Positions 34,350-43,354 of a DNA stretch of 64,000 bases are shown one piece after another. Below the pieces are notes generated by a model. It was not told where the DNA came from and searched no databases. It was given only the letters and a program-made list of their open reading frames with translations. The stretch is taken from assembly GCA_910576325.1 (NCBI GenBank), contig CAJTIM010000005.1:163361-227360 (forward strand), given 5' to 3'. Position numbers and translations under genes: made by a program. This DNA comes from Clostridia bacterium. Its GTDB lineage: Bacteria; Bacillota; Clostridia; Lachnospirales; Lachnospiraceae. Numbering within the stretch: position 1 is the stretch's first letter; every line of letters starts with the position of its first letter.

Positions 34350-35030
34350 ATGAATCCAAAATTTGCACCGTCTCTCATGGGGATGGATCTGATGAATGTT
34401 CGGGAGCAGATAGAAGGCCTGAACCCTTACGCCGCATTTTACCATGTGGATATTATAGATTGGCATTATGCCAAGAATATGTGTCTTTCTCCGCAGTTTG
34501 TACGACAGCTGCGGAAAATTACACAGGTGCCCATAGATGTACATCTTATGGTGAAGGAGATGGATCTGGAGCTGATAGATGCGGTGATAGATGCGGGAGC
34601 GGATATTATTTCCCTTCCGGCGGAGGAAATAGGGCAGAACGTATTTAAGTATCTGACCCATATTAAGGAACGGGGAAAGAGGTTTGGCGTGGTTTTAGCG
34701 CCGTCCACACCTCTGTCGTCCGCAAGGTACTATCTGAATGAGGTGGATCTTCTGACCTTTATGGGAGTTACGCCCGGATTTGCAAAGCAGAAGCTGATTG
34801 AACCTGTGCTGGAGAAGATACAAGAGGCCCATATGCTGCGGGAGGAATGCGGTTATCATTTTGAAACCCAGATTGACGGCGGCTGTCATGAAGCTACCAT
34901 GAAAAAGGTCAGCGAAACAGGCGTGGACATTATTATTATGGGAGCTACCTGCCTTTTTGAGCAGGATCCGAATATGGAAAAGGCTTGGGGAAAGATGGTC
35001 AGGCAGTATGAGGAATGGGTATATGGATAA
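34350..35030 (+). CDS. Ribulose/allulose-phosphate 3-epimerase-like protein (second operon)
   Basis: A 226-residue TIM-barrel epimerase, paralogue of AlsE at 21298. Motifs are HVDIIDWHY (the island copy has HVDIMDGHY), IDVHLMV, FMGVTPGFAKQ and QIDGGCH. The Gly to Trp change beside the metal-binding Asp-x-His could alter the substrate pocket. It probably epimerises a ketose phosphate at C3 to feed the transketolase genes downstream. The kinase gene starts inside its last codons. Confidence 0.88.
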   Translation: MNPKFAPSLMGMDLMNVREQIEGLNPYAAFYHVDIIDWHYAKNMCLSPQFVRQLRKITQVPIDVHLMVKEMDLELIDAVIDAGADIISLPAEEIGQNVFKYLTHIKERGKRFGVVLAPSTPLSSARYYLNEVDLLTFMGVTPGFAKQKLIEPVLEKIQEAHMLREECGYHFETQIDGGCHEATMKKVSETGVDIIIMGATCLFEQDPNMEKAWGKMVRQYEEWVYG

Positions 35031-35952
35031 GAAAGCAATCGGAATTGATATTGGAGGAACAAGTTTCAGAATGGGAGCAGTTACATCGGACGGGACGGTG
35101 ACATGTTTTCGAAAGGTTTCAAGCCGGACAATCTGTGAAGGAGGGGAGGCGGTTTTGCTTCTTGCGGAACAGATTCGTCATTTTATTTGTGAGCATGGTC
35201 TTGAAGGGCGGATTGCGGCCATAGGAATCGGCTTTCCTTCTCCGGTAGATGCGGCAAAGGAAGTTGTGTATAACTGTCCGAATCTTCAAAATGAAACAGG
35301 AGGCTTTGACGGCCGGAATGTTGTGAAGCTGTTGGAGGAGAGGCTTTCCGTTCCGGTATTTATTAACAAGGATGCCAACAATCTTCTGCAATACGAATTG
35401 GAAATACACGGGTGGAAGAATCAGGGAACGACGATTGGGATTTACTATGGAACAGGCATTGGAAACAGTGTATATCTAAACGATCATTTTTTGTCGGGAA
35501 AGCATGGGGTGGCCTGTGATTTGGGACATCTTCCCTTTTATTTGAGTGATCGCTGCTGTACCTGCGGAAACCGGGGATGTGCGGAATGTTATGGTTCCGG
35601 CCGGGCGCTGCGCGAGCTTTGGGAGACGCATTACGGAGAGGAAGAGCTGTCGGATATTTTTACGCACCACGGCGGGGATCAGGTAATACTGGAATTTTTG
35701 GAGGCAATGGCCATTCCTTTTGCAGCGGAGGTTAATATTTTTGATCCCGATCGGGTTGTAATCGGCGGCGGAGTGGCGGAGATGAAAGGTTTTCCCTTTG
35801 AGAGACTGATGGAATATGTATATGAATTCACCAGAAAGCCTTATCCGGGCAGAGATTTTTCCGTGATAAAAGCCAGCCGGGAACCGGGGGCAGGAGCTGT
35901 CGGTTCCGCCCTGTATGCGTTAGAACAGCTGGGGTACGGAAAAGGAGAATAA
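35023..35952 (+). CDS. ROK-family kinase, AlsK-like (second operon)
   Basis: About 309 residues from ATG 35023 (MDKKAIGIDIGGTSFRMG), overlapping the epimerase stop by 8 bases. An in-frame ATG at 34957 lies well inside the epimerase gene and is unlikely. ROK motifs include INKDANN, GHLPFYLSDRCCTCGNRGCAE (zinc site) and VIGGGVAEMKGFPFE. It is parallel in design to the island kinase at 21982. It probably phosphorylates the imported sugar at C6. Confidence 0.88.
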   Translation: MDKKAIGIDIGGTSFRMGAVTSDGTVTCFRKVSSRTICEGGEAVLLLAEQIRHFICEHGLEGRIAAIGIGFPSPVDAAKEVVYNCPNLQNETGGFDGRNVVKLLEERLSVPVFINKDANNLLQYELEIHGWKNQGTTIGIYYGTGIGNSVYLNDHFLSGKHGVACDLGHLPFYLSDRCCTCGNRGCAECYGSGRALRELWETHYGEEELSDIFTHHGGDQVILEFLEAMAIPFAAEVNIFDPDRVVIGGGVAEMKGFPFERLMEYVYEFTRKPYPGRDFSVIKASREPGAGAVGSALYALEQLGYGKGE

Positions 35953-35978
35953 AACAGTAAAAGGAAAAGGAGCAGACA

Positions 35979-36830
35979 ATGAGCGAAAATAAACTACAAA
36001 AATTGCGGCTGGGATCGGCGGCTATCCGGCTGGAAACCTTAAAGATGATGCGGGAAAAAGGATATGGACATCTGGGAGGCGCAATGTCCGTCGTGGAGCT
36101 TTTGTCCGTATTATATAATGAAGTGCTTCGCTACAATCCTCAAAAGCCTGACTGGGATGAACGGGATTATGTGGTATTGTCCAAGGGACATTCCGGACCG
36201 GCTCTGTATGCGGCATTGGCTCTTCACGGATTTTTTGATTGCGGCTGGCTGAAAACACTCAACGACGGAGGAACGAAGCTTCCCTCTCATCCGGATCGGC
36301 TGAAAACACCGGGGGTTGATGCAACCACAGGATCCCTGGGACAGGGAACCTCTGTGGCGGCCGGGCTTGGAATGGCGCTGCGTCTGGAGAAAAAGGAGCA
36401 AAAGGTATATCTGATCGTGGGAGATGGGGAGCTGAATGAGGGACAGTGCTGGGAAGCGTTTCAATTTCTTGCCCATCACAGGCTTCATGAGGTGATTGTC
36501 ATTATTGATCACAACAAGCGGCAGCTGGACGGAAAACTGACAGAGATTCTGAATCCCTTTGATTTGGGAAAGAAGATGGAGGCTTTTGGCTTCCGGGTGC
36601 TGTCTGCGGACGGACAGAAGGAGGATTCCATTTTAAGTGCTCTGCAAAACGCAGGTGAGGTGAGAGATTCCGCCGTCTGCATTTTGATGGAAACAAAGAA
36701 GGCCCAGGGGGTTCCCTATTATGTTGACAGGGACGACAATCATGCGCCGAAGTTTGACGAGACGGCAAAACGAGAACTGGACCAGGTGATGGAACAGCTT
36801 CGCTTACAGATAGAAAATGGAGGCAATTAG
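35979..36830 (+). CDS. Transketolase, N-terminal subunit
   Basis: A 283-residue split-transketolase alpha subunit carrying the thiamine diphosphate-binding half: GHLGGAMSVVELLSVLY, SKGHSGPALYAAL, the GDG motif VGDGELNEGQCWEA and IIDHNKRQLDG. The partner subunit follows two bases later. It moves two-carbon units between ketose and aldose phosphates. Its place after epimerase and kinase suggests the sugar is fed into the pentose phosphate pool. The island als operon has RpiB instead and no transketolase. Confidence 0.95.
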   Translation: MSENKLQKLRLGSAAIRLETLKMMREKGYGHLGGAMSVVELLSVLYNEVLRYNPQKPDWDERDYVVLSKGHSGPALYAALALHGFFDCGWLKTLNDGGTKLPSHPDRLKTPGVDATTGSLGQGTSVAAGLGMALRLEKKEQKVYLIVGDGELNEGQCWEAFQFLAHHRLHEVIVIIDHNKRQLDGKLTEILNPFDLGKKMEAFGFRVLSADGQKEDSILSALQNAGEVRDSAVCILMETKKAQGVPYYVDRDDNHAPKFDETAKRELDQVMEQLRLQIENGGN

Positions 36831-36831
36831 T

Positions 36832-37782
36832 ATGTGGAAATTAGCGGAACAGAAAGGCGAACAGGAAATGCGGAGGGTTTTTGTCCGGACCCTGGAACAG
36901 CTTATGGATGAAAATGAAAAAATAGTTGCTCTTGAGGCGGACTTGGGAGGCGCTTCGGGATTTTCAAAGCTGGGAAGCAGCCATCCAAAGCAGTTTATCA
37001 ATGTGGGGATTGCGGAGGCCAATATGGTCGGCATTGCGGCCGGCATGTCGATGAGAGGATGGATTCCTTTTTTACATACCTTTGCACCTTTTGCGGTACG
37101 AAGGGCCTGTGATCAGATTTTTTTAGAAGGAGCATATGCCGGAAATACAATGAACCTGTATGGATCGGATCCGGGTATCTGTGCAGCAACAAATGGGGGA
37201 ACCCATACGACCTTTGAGGATTTGGCCATTATGCGGGCAATTCCGGGGGTAGAGGTTTATGATCCGGCGGACGGAGTACAGCTTGCATGGCTTCTTAGGG
37301 AGCTGGCAGGAAGAAAGGGCGTTCATTATATCAGAACAACAAGAAAGCAGATGCCGGATATTTACCGGGAGGGATCGGACTTTCAGACAGGAAAGGCCAA
37401 CGTGCTTCGAGAGGGAAGGGATATCCTTCTGATTGCGTCCGGACTTGCGCTGAAACCGGCGATAGAGGCGGCCGGACTTCTGAATGAAAGAGGTTTGGAA
37501 ACGGCTGTGGTTGATATGTTTACGATTGCGCCCCTGGACGCGGATACGATCAGAAGTCAGATGGCAGGAAAGAAAATGGTTGTTACGGTGGAAAATCACA
37601 GTATTACCAACGGACTGGGAGCAGCGGTTGCTGAAATTATGGCGGAGGAGGCCGGCGGAATTCTCCTGCGCCGGATTGGAATAAGGCGGGAATTCGGACA
37701 GGTGGGAAGTGTGGACTATCTGAAAGAATATTATGGACTGACAGAGCGGAATATTGCGGATACTGTCATGGAAAGCTTGTAA
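36832..37782 (+). CDS. Transketolase, C-terminal subunit
   Basis: About 316 residues from ATG 36832 (GGAGG eight bases upstream, just after the N-subunit stop); ATG 36817 is in frame but lies inside the previous gene. The pyrimidine-binding domain has VALEADLGGASGF and NVGIAEANMVGIAAGMS; the C-terminal domain has ETAVVDMFTIAPLD and VVTVENHSITNGLG. It forms an active heterotetramer with 35979. Confidence 0.94.
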   Translation: MWKLAEQKGEQEMRRVFVRTLEQLMDENEKIVALEADLGGASGFSKLGSSHPKQFINVGIAEANMVGIAAGMSMRGWIPFLHTFAPFAVRRACDQIFLEGAYAGNTMNLYGSDPGICAATNGGTHTTFEDLAIMRAIPGVEVYDPADGVQLAWLLRELAGRKGVHYIRTTRKQMPDIYREGSDFQTGKANVLREGRDILLIASGLALKPAIEAAGLLNERGLETAVVDMFTIAPLDADTIRSQMAGKKMVVTVENHSITNGLGAAVAEIMAEEAGGILLRRIGIRREFGQVGSVDYLKEYYGLTERNIADTVMESL

Positions 37783-37813
37783 TAAATGGAAAATTGTGTT
37801 ATTGTTTAAAAAA

Positions 37814-37854
37814 ACAGTTACCTCCGGAAGAAAATGTTGTTCGGAGGTTTCTGT
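37814..37854 (+). terminator. Weak hairpin after the second als-like operon
   Basis: ACCTCCG (37820-37826) pairs with CGGAGGT (37842-37848), with outer ACAG/CTGT. Only a short T-run follows the inner stem, so partial read-through into the DeoR gene is likely. Confidence 0.4.
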
Positions 37855-37875
37855 CAGTCTGGGAAAGGGACAGGC

Positions 37876-38700
37876 ATGAGCGGAAGACAAGATCCGATAC
37901 AAATGTTTGCGGAAGAGAGAAAACAGGAGATTATTAAGATTATACAGCAGCAAAAAAAGATTGTTGTGCCGCAGCTGTGTGATTATTTTGGAGTGTCGGC
38001 CTCCACCATACGAAATGATTTGCGGGAGCTGGAAAAGAAAAATCTGTTAAAAAGAACTCACGGAGGCGCAATTGTATTCTCTAAGACCGGCCGGGAGTAT
38101 CTTCCGGAAAGCAAAGAGAACCGTATGGCCCTTCAGAAGCGGGCGATCGCTTCGGCGGCCCTTGAGCACATCGAGGACGGTGATCGGATTGCGCTTATGA
38201 CAGGAACTACCGTGTATGAACTGGTGCGCCGCCTTCCGGAAAAAAAGAATTTGATGATTATTCTCAATGACATTCAGTTTGCAGGCTGGCTGGAACAGAA
38301 TACGGATTTTGATATTCTGCTTATGGGGGGATTTCTCAGGAAAAAGTACCACTATGTTACATCTCCGATTCCCAATGAGATGCTGAAAATGATTAATATA
38401 GATAAAATGTTTACGACCTGTAATGGGATTACTTTGGAGAGAGGCGTTACGAATTCGGATTTTGATACGGCTATGATTGCCCGTGAGGTGATGAGTGTAT
38501 CAAATGAAAAGATTGTGCTTTCCGACAGCAGCAAGATTGGACGGGTAACATTTACACAGATAGCTGCCCTGGAGCAGATGGATGAACTGATTACGGACGA
38601 GGGGATTGAACAGGAGGATCTGGAGGCGTTCCAGAGAGTGATTTCCGTTACGGTAGCCCCCAATTCGTCGGGAGAAGGATATTATAGAATGCCGGACTAG
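37876..38700 (+). CDS. DeoR-family transcription regulator
   Basis: About 274 residues from ATG 37876; ATG 37834 in frame lies within the preceding hairpin region and is less likely. The helix-turn-helix is VVPQLCDYFGVSASTIRNDLRELEKKNLLKRTHGGA. The sensor domain has MTGTTVYELVRRL, ILNDIQFAGWLE and LSDSSKIG. It lies just after the second als-like operon and probably controls it by sensing a sugar phosphate. It differs in length and N-terminus from the island DeoR at 14758. Confidence 0.91.
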   Translation: MSGRQDPIQMFAEERKQEIIKIIQQQKKIVVPQLCDYFGVSASTIRNDLRELEKKNLLKRTHGGAIVFSKTGREYLPESKENRMALQKRAIASAALEHIEDGDRIALMTGTTVYELVRRLPEKKNLMIILNDIQFAGWLEQNTDFDILLMGGFLRKKYHYVTSPIPNEMLKMINIDKMFTTCNGITLERGVTNSDFDTAMIAREVMSVSNEKIVLSDSSKIGRVTFTQIAALEQMDELITDEGIEQEDLEAFQRVISVTVAPNSSGEGYYRMPD

Positions 38701-38753
38701 GAATAAAAGGCTTTCAAAGGTTTATTTTAATAAGGAAAGATGAGGAAATAACA

Positions 38754-40145
38754 ATGGCACAGCTTTGGGGAGGACGCTTTACGAAGGAGACGGATCAACT
38801 GGTCTACAACTTCAACGCGTCAATTTCATTTGATAAGAAGTTTTACAAACAGGATATGAAGGGCAGCATGGCCCATGTGCGGATGCTGGCAAAGCAGGGG
38901 ATTCTAAGCGACGAAGAGCGGGACATAATTCTGGACGGAATCGAGGGGATACTTAAGGATGTGGAGAGCGGGAAGCTTGAGATCAGCGACGAATATGAAG
39001 ACATCCACAGCTTTGTGGAAGCGACGCTGATTGACCGCATAGGCGATCCGGGAAAGAAGCTCCATACAGGGCGCAGCCGGAATGATCAGGTGGCTCTGGA
39101 CATGAAGCTTTATACGAGAGATGAGATTTGCGGGATTGACGGTCTGGTGCGGGAGCTTCTTACGGTACTGCAGCGGCTGATGGAAGAGCACACGCGGACC
39201 ATTATGCCGGGCTTTACCCATTTGCAGAAGGCGCAGCCGATTACGCTGGCTCATCATCTGGGGGCATATTTTGAGATGTTTAAGCGGGATCGGGGGAGAC
39301 TTGCCGATATCTATGAGCGGATGAATTACTGCCCTCTTGGATCAGGGGCTTTGGCGGGAACGACTTATCCTCTGGATCGGGAATATACGGCGGAGCTTCT
39401 CGCATTTGCAGGGCCGACGCTTAACAGCATGGATTCCGTGTCGGATCGGGATTATCTGATAGAACTGCTTTCGGCGCTTTCCACAATTATGATGCATCTG
39501 AGCCGGTTTTCCGAAGAGATTATTATCTGGAATACCAATGAGTACCGGTTTGTGGAGATTGATGACGCCTACAGCACGGGAAGCAGCATTATGCCCCAGA
39601 AAAAGAATCCGGATATTGCGGAACTGGTTCGGGGAAAGACAGGCCGGGTGTATGGTGCGTTGATTTCGCTGCTTACGACGATGAAGGGACTGCCGCTTGC
39701 TTATAATAAGGATATGCAGGAGGATAAGGAGCTGACCTTTGATGCGTTTGATACGGTGAAGGGATGCCTGGCCCTCTTTACCGGGATGCTGGATACCATG
39801 AAGTTCAATAAGTCTCAGATGGCCGCAAGCGCTAGAAATGGTTTTACCAACGCCACGGACGCCGCAGATTATCTGGTAAATCACGGCGTGCCCTTCCGGG
39901 ATGCTCATGGGGTGATTGGCCGTCTGGTGCTTTACTGCATTGAGCAGGGGAAGGCGATTGAGGAATTAAGCCTTGAGGAGCTTAAGGAAATCAGTCCCGT
40001 ATTTGAGGAGGATATTTATGAGGCGGTCAGCATGGATACCTGTGTGAATAAGCGGCTGACCTTGGGAGCGCCGGGGGAGAAGGCTATGGAACAGGTGATT
40101 TGCAAAAACCGGGAGTGGCTGGAAAGTCATGGGAGCTTGGGATAA
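38754..40145 (+). CDS. argH: Argininosuccinate lyase
   Basis: A 463-residue fumarase/aspartase-superfamily enzyme that cleaves argininosuccinate to arginine and fumarate. It begins MAQLWGGRFTKETD and has GRSRNDQVALDMKLY, THLQKAQPITLAHH and the signature loop SSIMPQKKNPD with the catalytic Ser. The length is normal. No argG or other arginine genes are in the window. ATG 38754 follows GGAAAGATGAGG. A terminator is at 40160. Confidence 0.97.
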   Translation: MAQLWGGRFTKETDQLVYNFNASISFDKKFYKQDMKGSMAHVRMLAKQGILSDEERDIILDGIEGILKDVESGKLEISDEYEDIHSFVEATLIDRIGDPGKKLHTGRSRNDQVALDMKLYTRDEICGIDGLVRELLTVLQRLMEEHTRTIMPGFTHLQKAQPITLAHHLGAYFEMFKRDRGRLADIYERMNYCPLGSGALAGTTYPLDREYTAELLAFAGPTLNSMDSVSDRDYLIELLSALSTIMMHLSRFSEEIIIWNTNEYRFVEIDDAYSTGSSIMPQKKNPDIAELVRGKTGRVYGALISLLTTMKGLPLAYNKDMQEDKELTFDAFDTVKGCLALFTGMLDTMKFNKSQMAASARNGFTNATDAADYLVNHGVPFRDAHGVIGRLVLYCIEQGKAIEELSLEELKEISPVFEEDIYEAVSMDTCVNKRLTLGAPGEKAMEQVICKNREWLESHGSLG

Positions 40146-40159
40146 AAATTTTTATATGA

Positions 40160-40205
40160 GAAAAGCAGATCTTGTGTGTTAAAACGCAGGGTCTGTTTTT
40201 CTTTG
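40160..40205 (+). terminator. Terminator after argH
   Basis: AAAAGCAGATC pairs imperfectly with GGTCTGTTTTT around a roughly 20-base loop, followed by TTTTTCTTT. Between it and rnfC (40206-40449) lie an AT-rich promoter-like stretch and the hairpin array at 40310. Confidence 0.55.
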
Positions 40206-40309
40206 GCTAAAAAGCTTGTCTAAGCGTGTCAAAATATCGGAAAGAAATTTGACAAATTATAGATTTTTTTACTTGGATATGGTAAAGTGTTAAATAAATG
40301 AAATGACAG

Positions 40310-40436
40310 GGATATTACGGAACTGGAATCAGTAATATTCTTAACCATGCACAAATCAATTTACAGTTACATGACTTTGTGACTGGAAATTGATTTTAAA
40401 CCGGTGTATGGTGAAGAATATTACGGAACTGGAATA
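40310..40436 (+). repeat. 106-bp-family hairpin array, copy 2, upstream of rnfC (1.2 units)
   Basis: ATATTACGGAACTGGAAT recurs at 40312 and 40418, exactly 106 bases apart. Hairpin 1 is GATATTAC/GTAATATTC around GGAACTGGAATCA. Hairpin 2 is AAATCAATTTACAG with CTGGAAATTGATTT and an inner ACAAA/TTTGT-like pairing. The array ends with left arm and loop (GGAACTGGAATAG), 13 bases before the rnfC start. Same family as 27601-27760 and 51364-51690. Confidence 0.85.
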
Positions 40437-40449
40437 GAAAGGGAAACGA

Positions 40450-41790
40450 GTGCTTATGTTAAGAAAAACTTTTCAGGGAGGCGTGCACCCGGCGGACGGA
40501 AAGGAATTTGCCAGAAACATACCCTACCGCGTCTATCTCCCCAAAGGAGATCTGGTCTTTCCGCTGAATCAGCATATCGGCAAGCCGGCCAGACCGGTTG
40601 TGCAAAAAGGGGATCTGGTTCTTACGGGCCAGCTTCTGGCAGAGGCGGACGGTTTCGTATCCGCCAACATTGTCAGCTCATGCTCCGGCAAGGTAAAGGC
40701 TGTTGAAAACCGCAAAACCGTAGCAGGCCCGTCCGTCCCCTGCATCGTAGTGGAAAACGACGGAAATTACACCTTAGCCGAAGGCATCGGAACAGAAAAT
40801 GACGCCTCCAATCTCACAAGCCAGGAGATCCTGGAAAAAATCAAAGCCGCAGGTATCATCGGCCTGGGAGGAGCAGGCTTCCCCACCCATGTCAAGCTTG
40901 CGCCGAAAAATCCCCGGGAGATTGAATACGTTATAGCCAACGGCGCCGAGTGCGAGCCTTACATTACCTGCGACGATCAATTGATGCGGACAAAAGGCAG
41001 CGAAATTGTGGAAGGGCTGAAAATTATGCTGCGCCTATTCCCAAATGCCGAGGGCGTGATCTTAATTGAGGAAAATAAACCGGAAGCCATCAAAGCGATG
41101 GAACAAGCCTGTGCCGGACAGGAAAAGATTCACGTCCGGGCCGTACATACAAAATACCCCCAGGGCGGCGAGCGTTCCGTTATCAGCGTAATAGCCGGAA
41201 AGCATCTGAAGCTTGGCATGCTTCCGGCAGACGCAGGCTGTGTGGTGGATAACGTAGCTACGGTCCACGCCATTTACCGGGCCGTGTGCAAATCGGAGCC
41301 GGTGATGGAGCGCGGCTTTACCGTATCGGGAGACGGGATTAAAAGTCCCTGCAATCTGATGGTGCGCATAGGAACCAGCTTTGCGGAGGTGCTGGAGGAG
41401 GCCGGAGGCATCCGGGAGGGTGTAAAAGCCCGGAAGATGCTCTGCGGCGGTCCCATGATGGGAATAGCCCTTGCTTCCCTGGATGTTCCCATTTGCAAAA
41501 ATAACAATGCGCTGACTGTTCTAACTACGGACCCGGTGGAGGAGGCGGAAAAGGCCCGGACTGCCTGCCTGCGCTGCGGACGCTGCAATCAGGTCTGTCC
41601 TCTGGGGTTGACGCCGCAGATGATGGCCGTTGCCGCAAAAAAGAAGAATTATGAGCGCTATGAGAAGAAGCTGTATGGCCTGGAGTGTATCGCCTGCGGT
41701 TCCTGCACCTATATCTGCCCGGCAAAACGGCCTTTGATGCAGCTCTTTAAGCAGGCGAAGGCCGAGATTATGGCAGCGAAGAGAAGATAG
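40450..41790 (+). CDS. rnfC: Rnf complex subunit RnfC
   Basis: This 446-residue peripheral subunit of the ion-pumping ferredoxin:NAD oxidoreductase binds NADH, FMN and two 4Fe-4S clusters. The opening FQGGVHPADGKE, the loop GLGGAGFPTHVK, and the cluster motifs CLRCGRCNQVCP and CIACGSCTYICP are all present. The GTG start at 40450 has GGGA at good spacing; ATG 40456 is the alternative. First gene of rnfC-DG-E-A-B; its leader carries the 106-bp hairpin array. Confidence 0.95.
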   Translation: MLMLRKTFQGGVHPADGKEFARNIPYRVYLPKGDLVFPLNQHIGKPARPVVQKGDLVLTGQLLAEADGFVSANIVSSCSGKVKAVENRKTVAGPSVPCIVVENDGNYTLAEGIGTENDASNLTSQEILEKIKAAGIIGLGGAGFPTHVKLAPKNPREIEYVIANGAECEPYITCDDQLMRTKGSEIVEGLKIMLRLFPNAEGVILIEENKPEAIKAMEQACAGQEKIHVRAVHTKYPQGGERSVISVIAGKHLKLGMLPADAGCVVDNVATVHAIYRAVCKSEPVMERGFTVSGDGIKSPCNLMVRIGTSFAEVLEEAGGIREGVKARKMLCGGPMMGIALASLDVPICKNNNALTVLTTDPVEEAEKARTACLRCGRCNQVCPLGLTPQMMAVAAKKKNYERYEKKLYGLECIACGSCTYICPAKRPLMQLFKQAKAEIMAAKRR

Positions 41791-41803
41791 GGGGGCTTTA
41801 ATA

Positions 41804-43342
41804 ATGGACAAATTATACAATGTTTCTTCCAGTCCGCATGCAAGAAACAGGCTGACTACAGGCAAAGCCATGTACCAGGTGATTCTTTCCCTGATGCCGG
41901 CCACAGTATTTGGTATCTACCGCTTCGGAACAGGGGCCTTTCTGGTGATTGCAGCCTCCGTTTTGTCTGCGGTTCTGACAGAATATATATTTGACCGGAT
42001 CACCGGGCGGCCCAACACGGTAAAAGATGGAAGCGCAGTTGTCACAGGACTTCTTCTGGCGCTTTGCCTCCCGGCCTATGAGCCGCTTTACGTGCCTTGT
42101 CTGGGAAGCATTTTTGCGATTTTATTTGTAAAATGCTTCTTCGGCGGTATCGGACACAATTTTATGAACCCGGCCCTGGCAGGAAGGTGCTTTCTGCTGA
42201 TATCCTTCAGCGGCGTGGTGGCTGATTTTTCTCTGGACGGAATGAGTTCGGCAACGCCTCTGGAGGCTCTTGCTTCCGGGCAGACGGTAAATGTGACGGA
42301 TGCCTTTCTGGGCTTTGGAAACGGCGTAATCGGAAGTTCCATTCTGGCCCTGTGCATCGGCGGAATCTACCTGCTGGCGGTTCGGGCCATTACCTATGAA
42401 ATTCCTCTGGCAACTCTGGTGTCATTTTCCGTGTTCCTGGCGTTGTTCGGCGGACATGGTTTGGACCTGGAATTTATTATACTTCATCTGGTATCCGGGG
42501 GAATTATGATGGGCGCCCTGTTTATGGCAACAGATCCGGTGACCAGTCCGGTGACGTCCAAGGGACAGTTTATTTTCGGCGGATTGATTGGCATCTTAAG
42601 CGGAATCTTCCGGGTGTACGGAAGCGCGCCGGATTCCGCAAGCTACGCCATTATCATTGCAAATATGGCAGTTCCCCTTATTGATGAGATTTCCGTGCCC
42701 GTGCCCTTTGGCCTCAGAAAGCCTAGGGAGGGGAAGAGGGGGATACCCAAATCGGCTGTGATTCTCTGTGTGATTACATTGATTGCCGGGGCGGCCTTAA
42801 GCAGCGTGTATGTGATGACAGAGGATCAGATTGCGGTACAAAAGGCAGAGGCAAAGGCGGCTTCCTATCGTGAGGTATGTCCCGACGCGGCTGATTTTAC
42901 CTTGGATGAGAAGATTAACGGCACTATCGAAGCTCTGGAGGGCGAGGTTTACGGCACGGACTTTGGCAAAGCCTACATCAATGAGGCAGCCGTGGGAGTG
43001 GATGGAAGCGGCGTTCCCGTTGGGTATGTGCTCAGTGTCACAAGCGGCGACGGCTTTGAGGGAAATATCACCATGTCCGTGTGTATTCTGCCGGACGGAA
43101 CAGTTGGCGGCATTGCCTTTACGGAGCTGAATGAGACGGCAGGTATGGGAATGCTCTGCGGCGAAGATGCATTTAAGGGTCAGTTTGCAGGAGTGAATGC
43201 AGAGCGGTTTACCCTGAATAAAGCAGGAGATTCCACGGCGGACAATGAGATTGACACGGTGTCCGGAGCCTCCACTTCTTCGGGAGCGGTGGTCAACGCG
43301 GTCAATGCGGCCTTGGATTTCTTTGGTACATACATCAAGTAA
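41804..43342 (+). CDS. Fused RnfD-RnfG subunit of the Rnf complex
   Basis: A 512-residue protein joining two subunits normally encoded apart. Residues 1-305 are RnfD: multiple membrane helices, MNPALAGRCFLL, and the FMN-attachment-type DPVTSPVTSKGQ. Residues of about 315-512 are RnfG: one helix (SAVILCVITLIAGAALSSVYV), then an extracytoplasmic FMN domain with MGMLCGEDAFKGQF and the flavinylation motif DTVSGASTSSGAV. There is no stop or restart between them and no separate rnfG gene. Both covalent-flavin sites would sit on one chain. Confidence 0.93.
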   Translation: MDKLYNVSSSPHARNRLTTGKAMYQVILSLMPATVFGIYRFGTGAFLVIAASVLSAVLTEYIFDRITGRPNTVKDGSAVVTGLLLALCLPAYEPLYVPCLGSIFAILFVKCFFGGIGHNFMNPALAGRCFLLISFSGVVADFSLDGMSSATPLEALASGQTVNVTDAFLGFGNGVIGSSILALCIGGIYLLAVRAITYEIPLATLVSFSVFLALFGGHGLDLEFIILHLVSGGIMMGALFMATDPVTSPVTSKGQFIFGGLIGILSGIFRVYGSAPDSASYAIIIANMAVPLIDEISVPVPFGLRKPREGKRGIPKSAVILCVITLIAGAALSSVYVMTEDQIAVQKAEAKAASYREVCPDAADFTLDEKINGTIEALEGEVYGTDFGKAYINEAAVGVDGSGVPVGYVLSVTSGDGFEGNITMSVCILPDGTVGGIAFTELNETAGMGMLCGEDAFKGQFAGVNAERFTLNKAGDSTADNEIDTVSGASTSSGAVVNAVNAALDFFGTYIK

Positions 43343-43354
43343 GGGGGGAACGAA

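Noticed and set aside
33669..34661. 330-codon minus-strand frame over the second permease and epimerase
   Set aside because: Shadow of two well-supported plus-strand genes; it crosses a gene boundary and has no recognisable domain.
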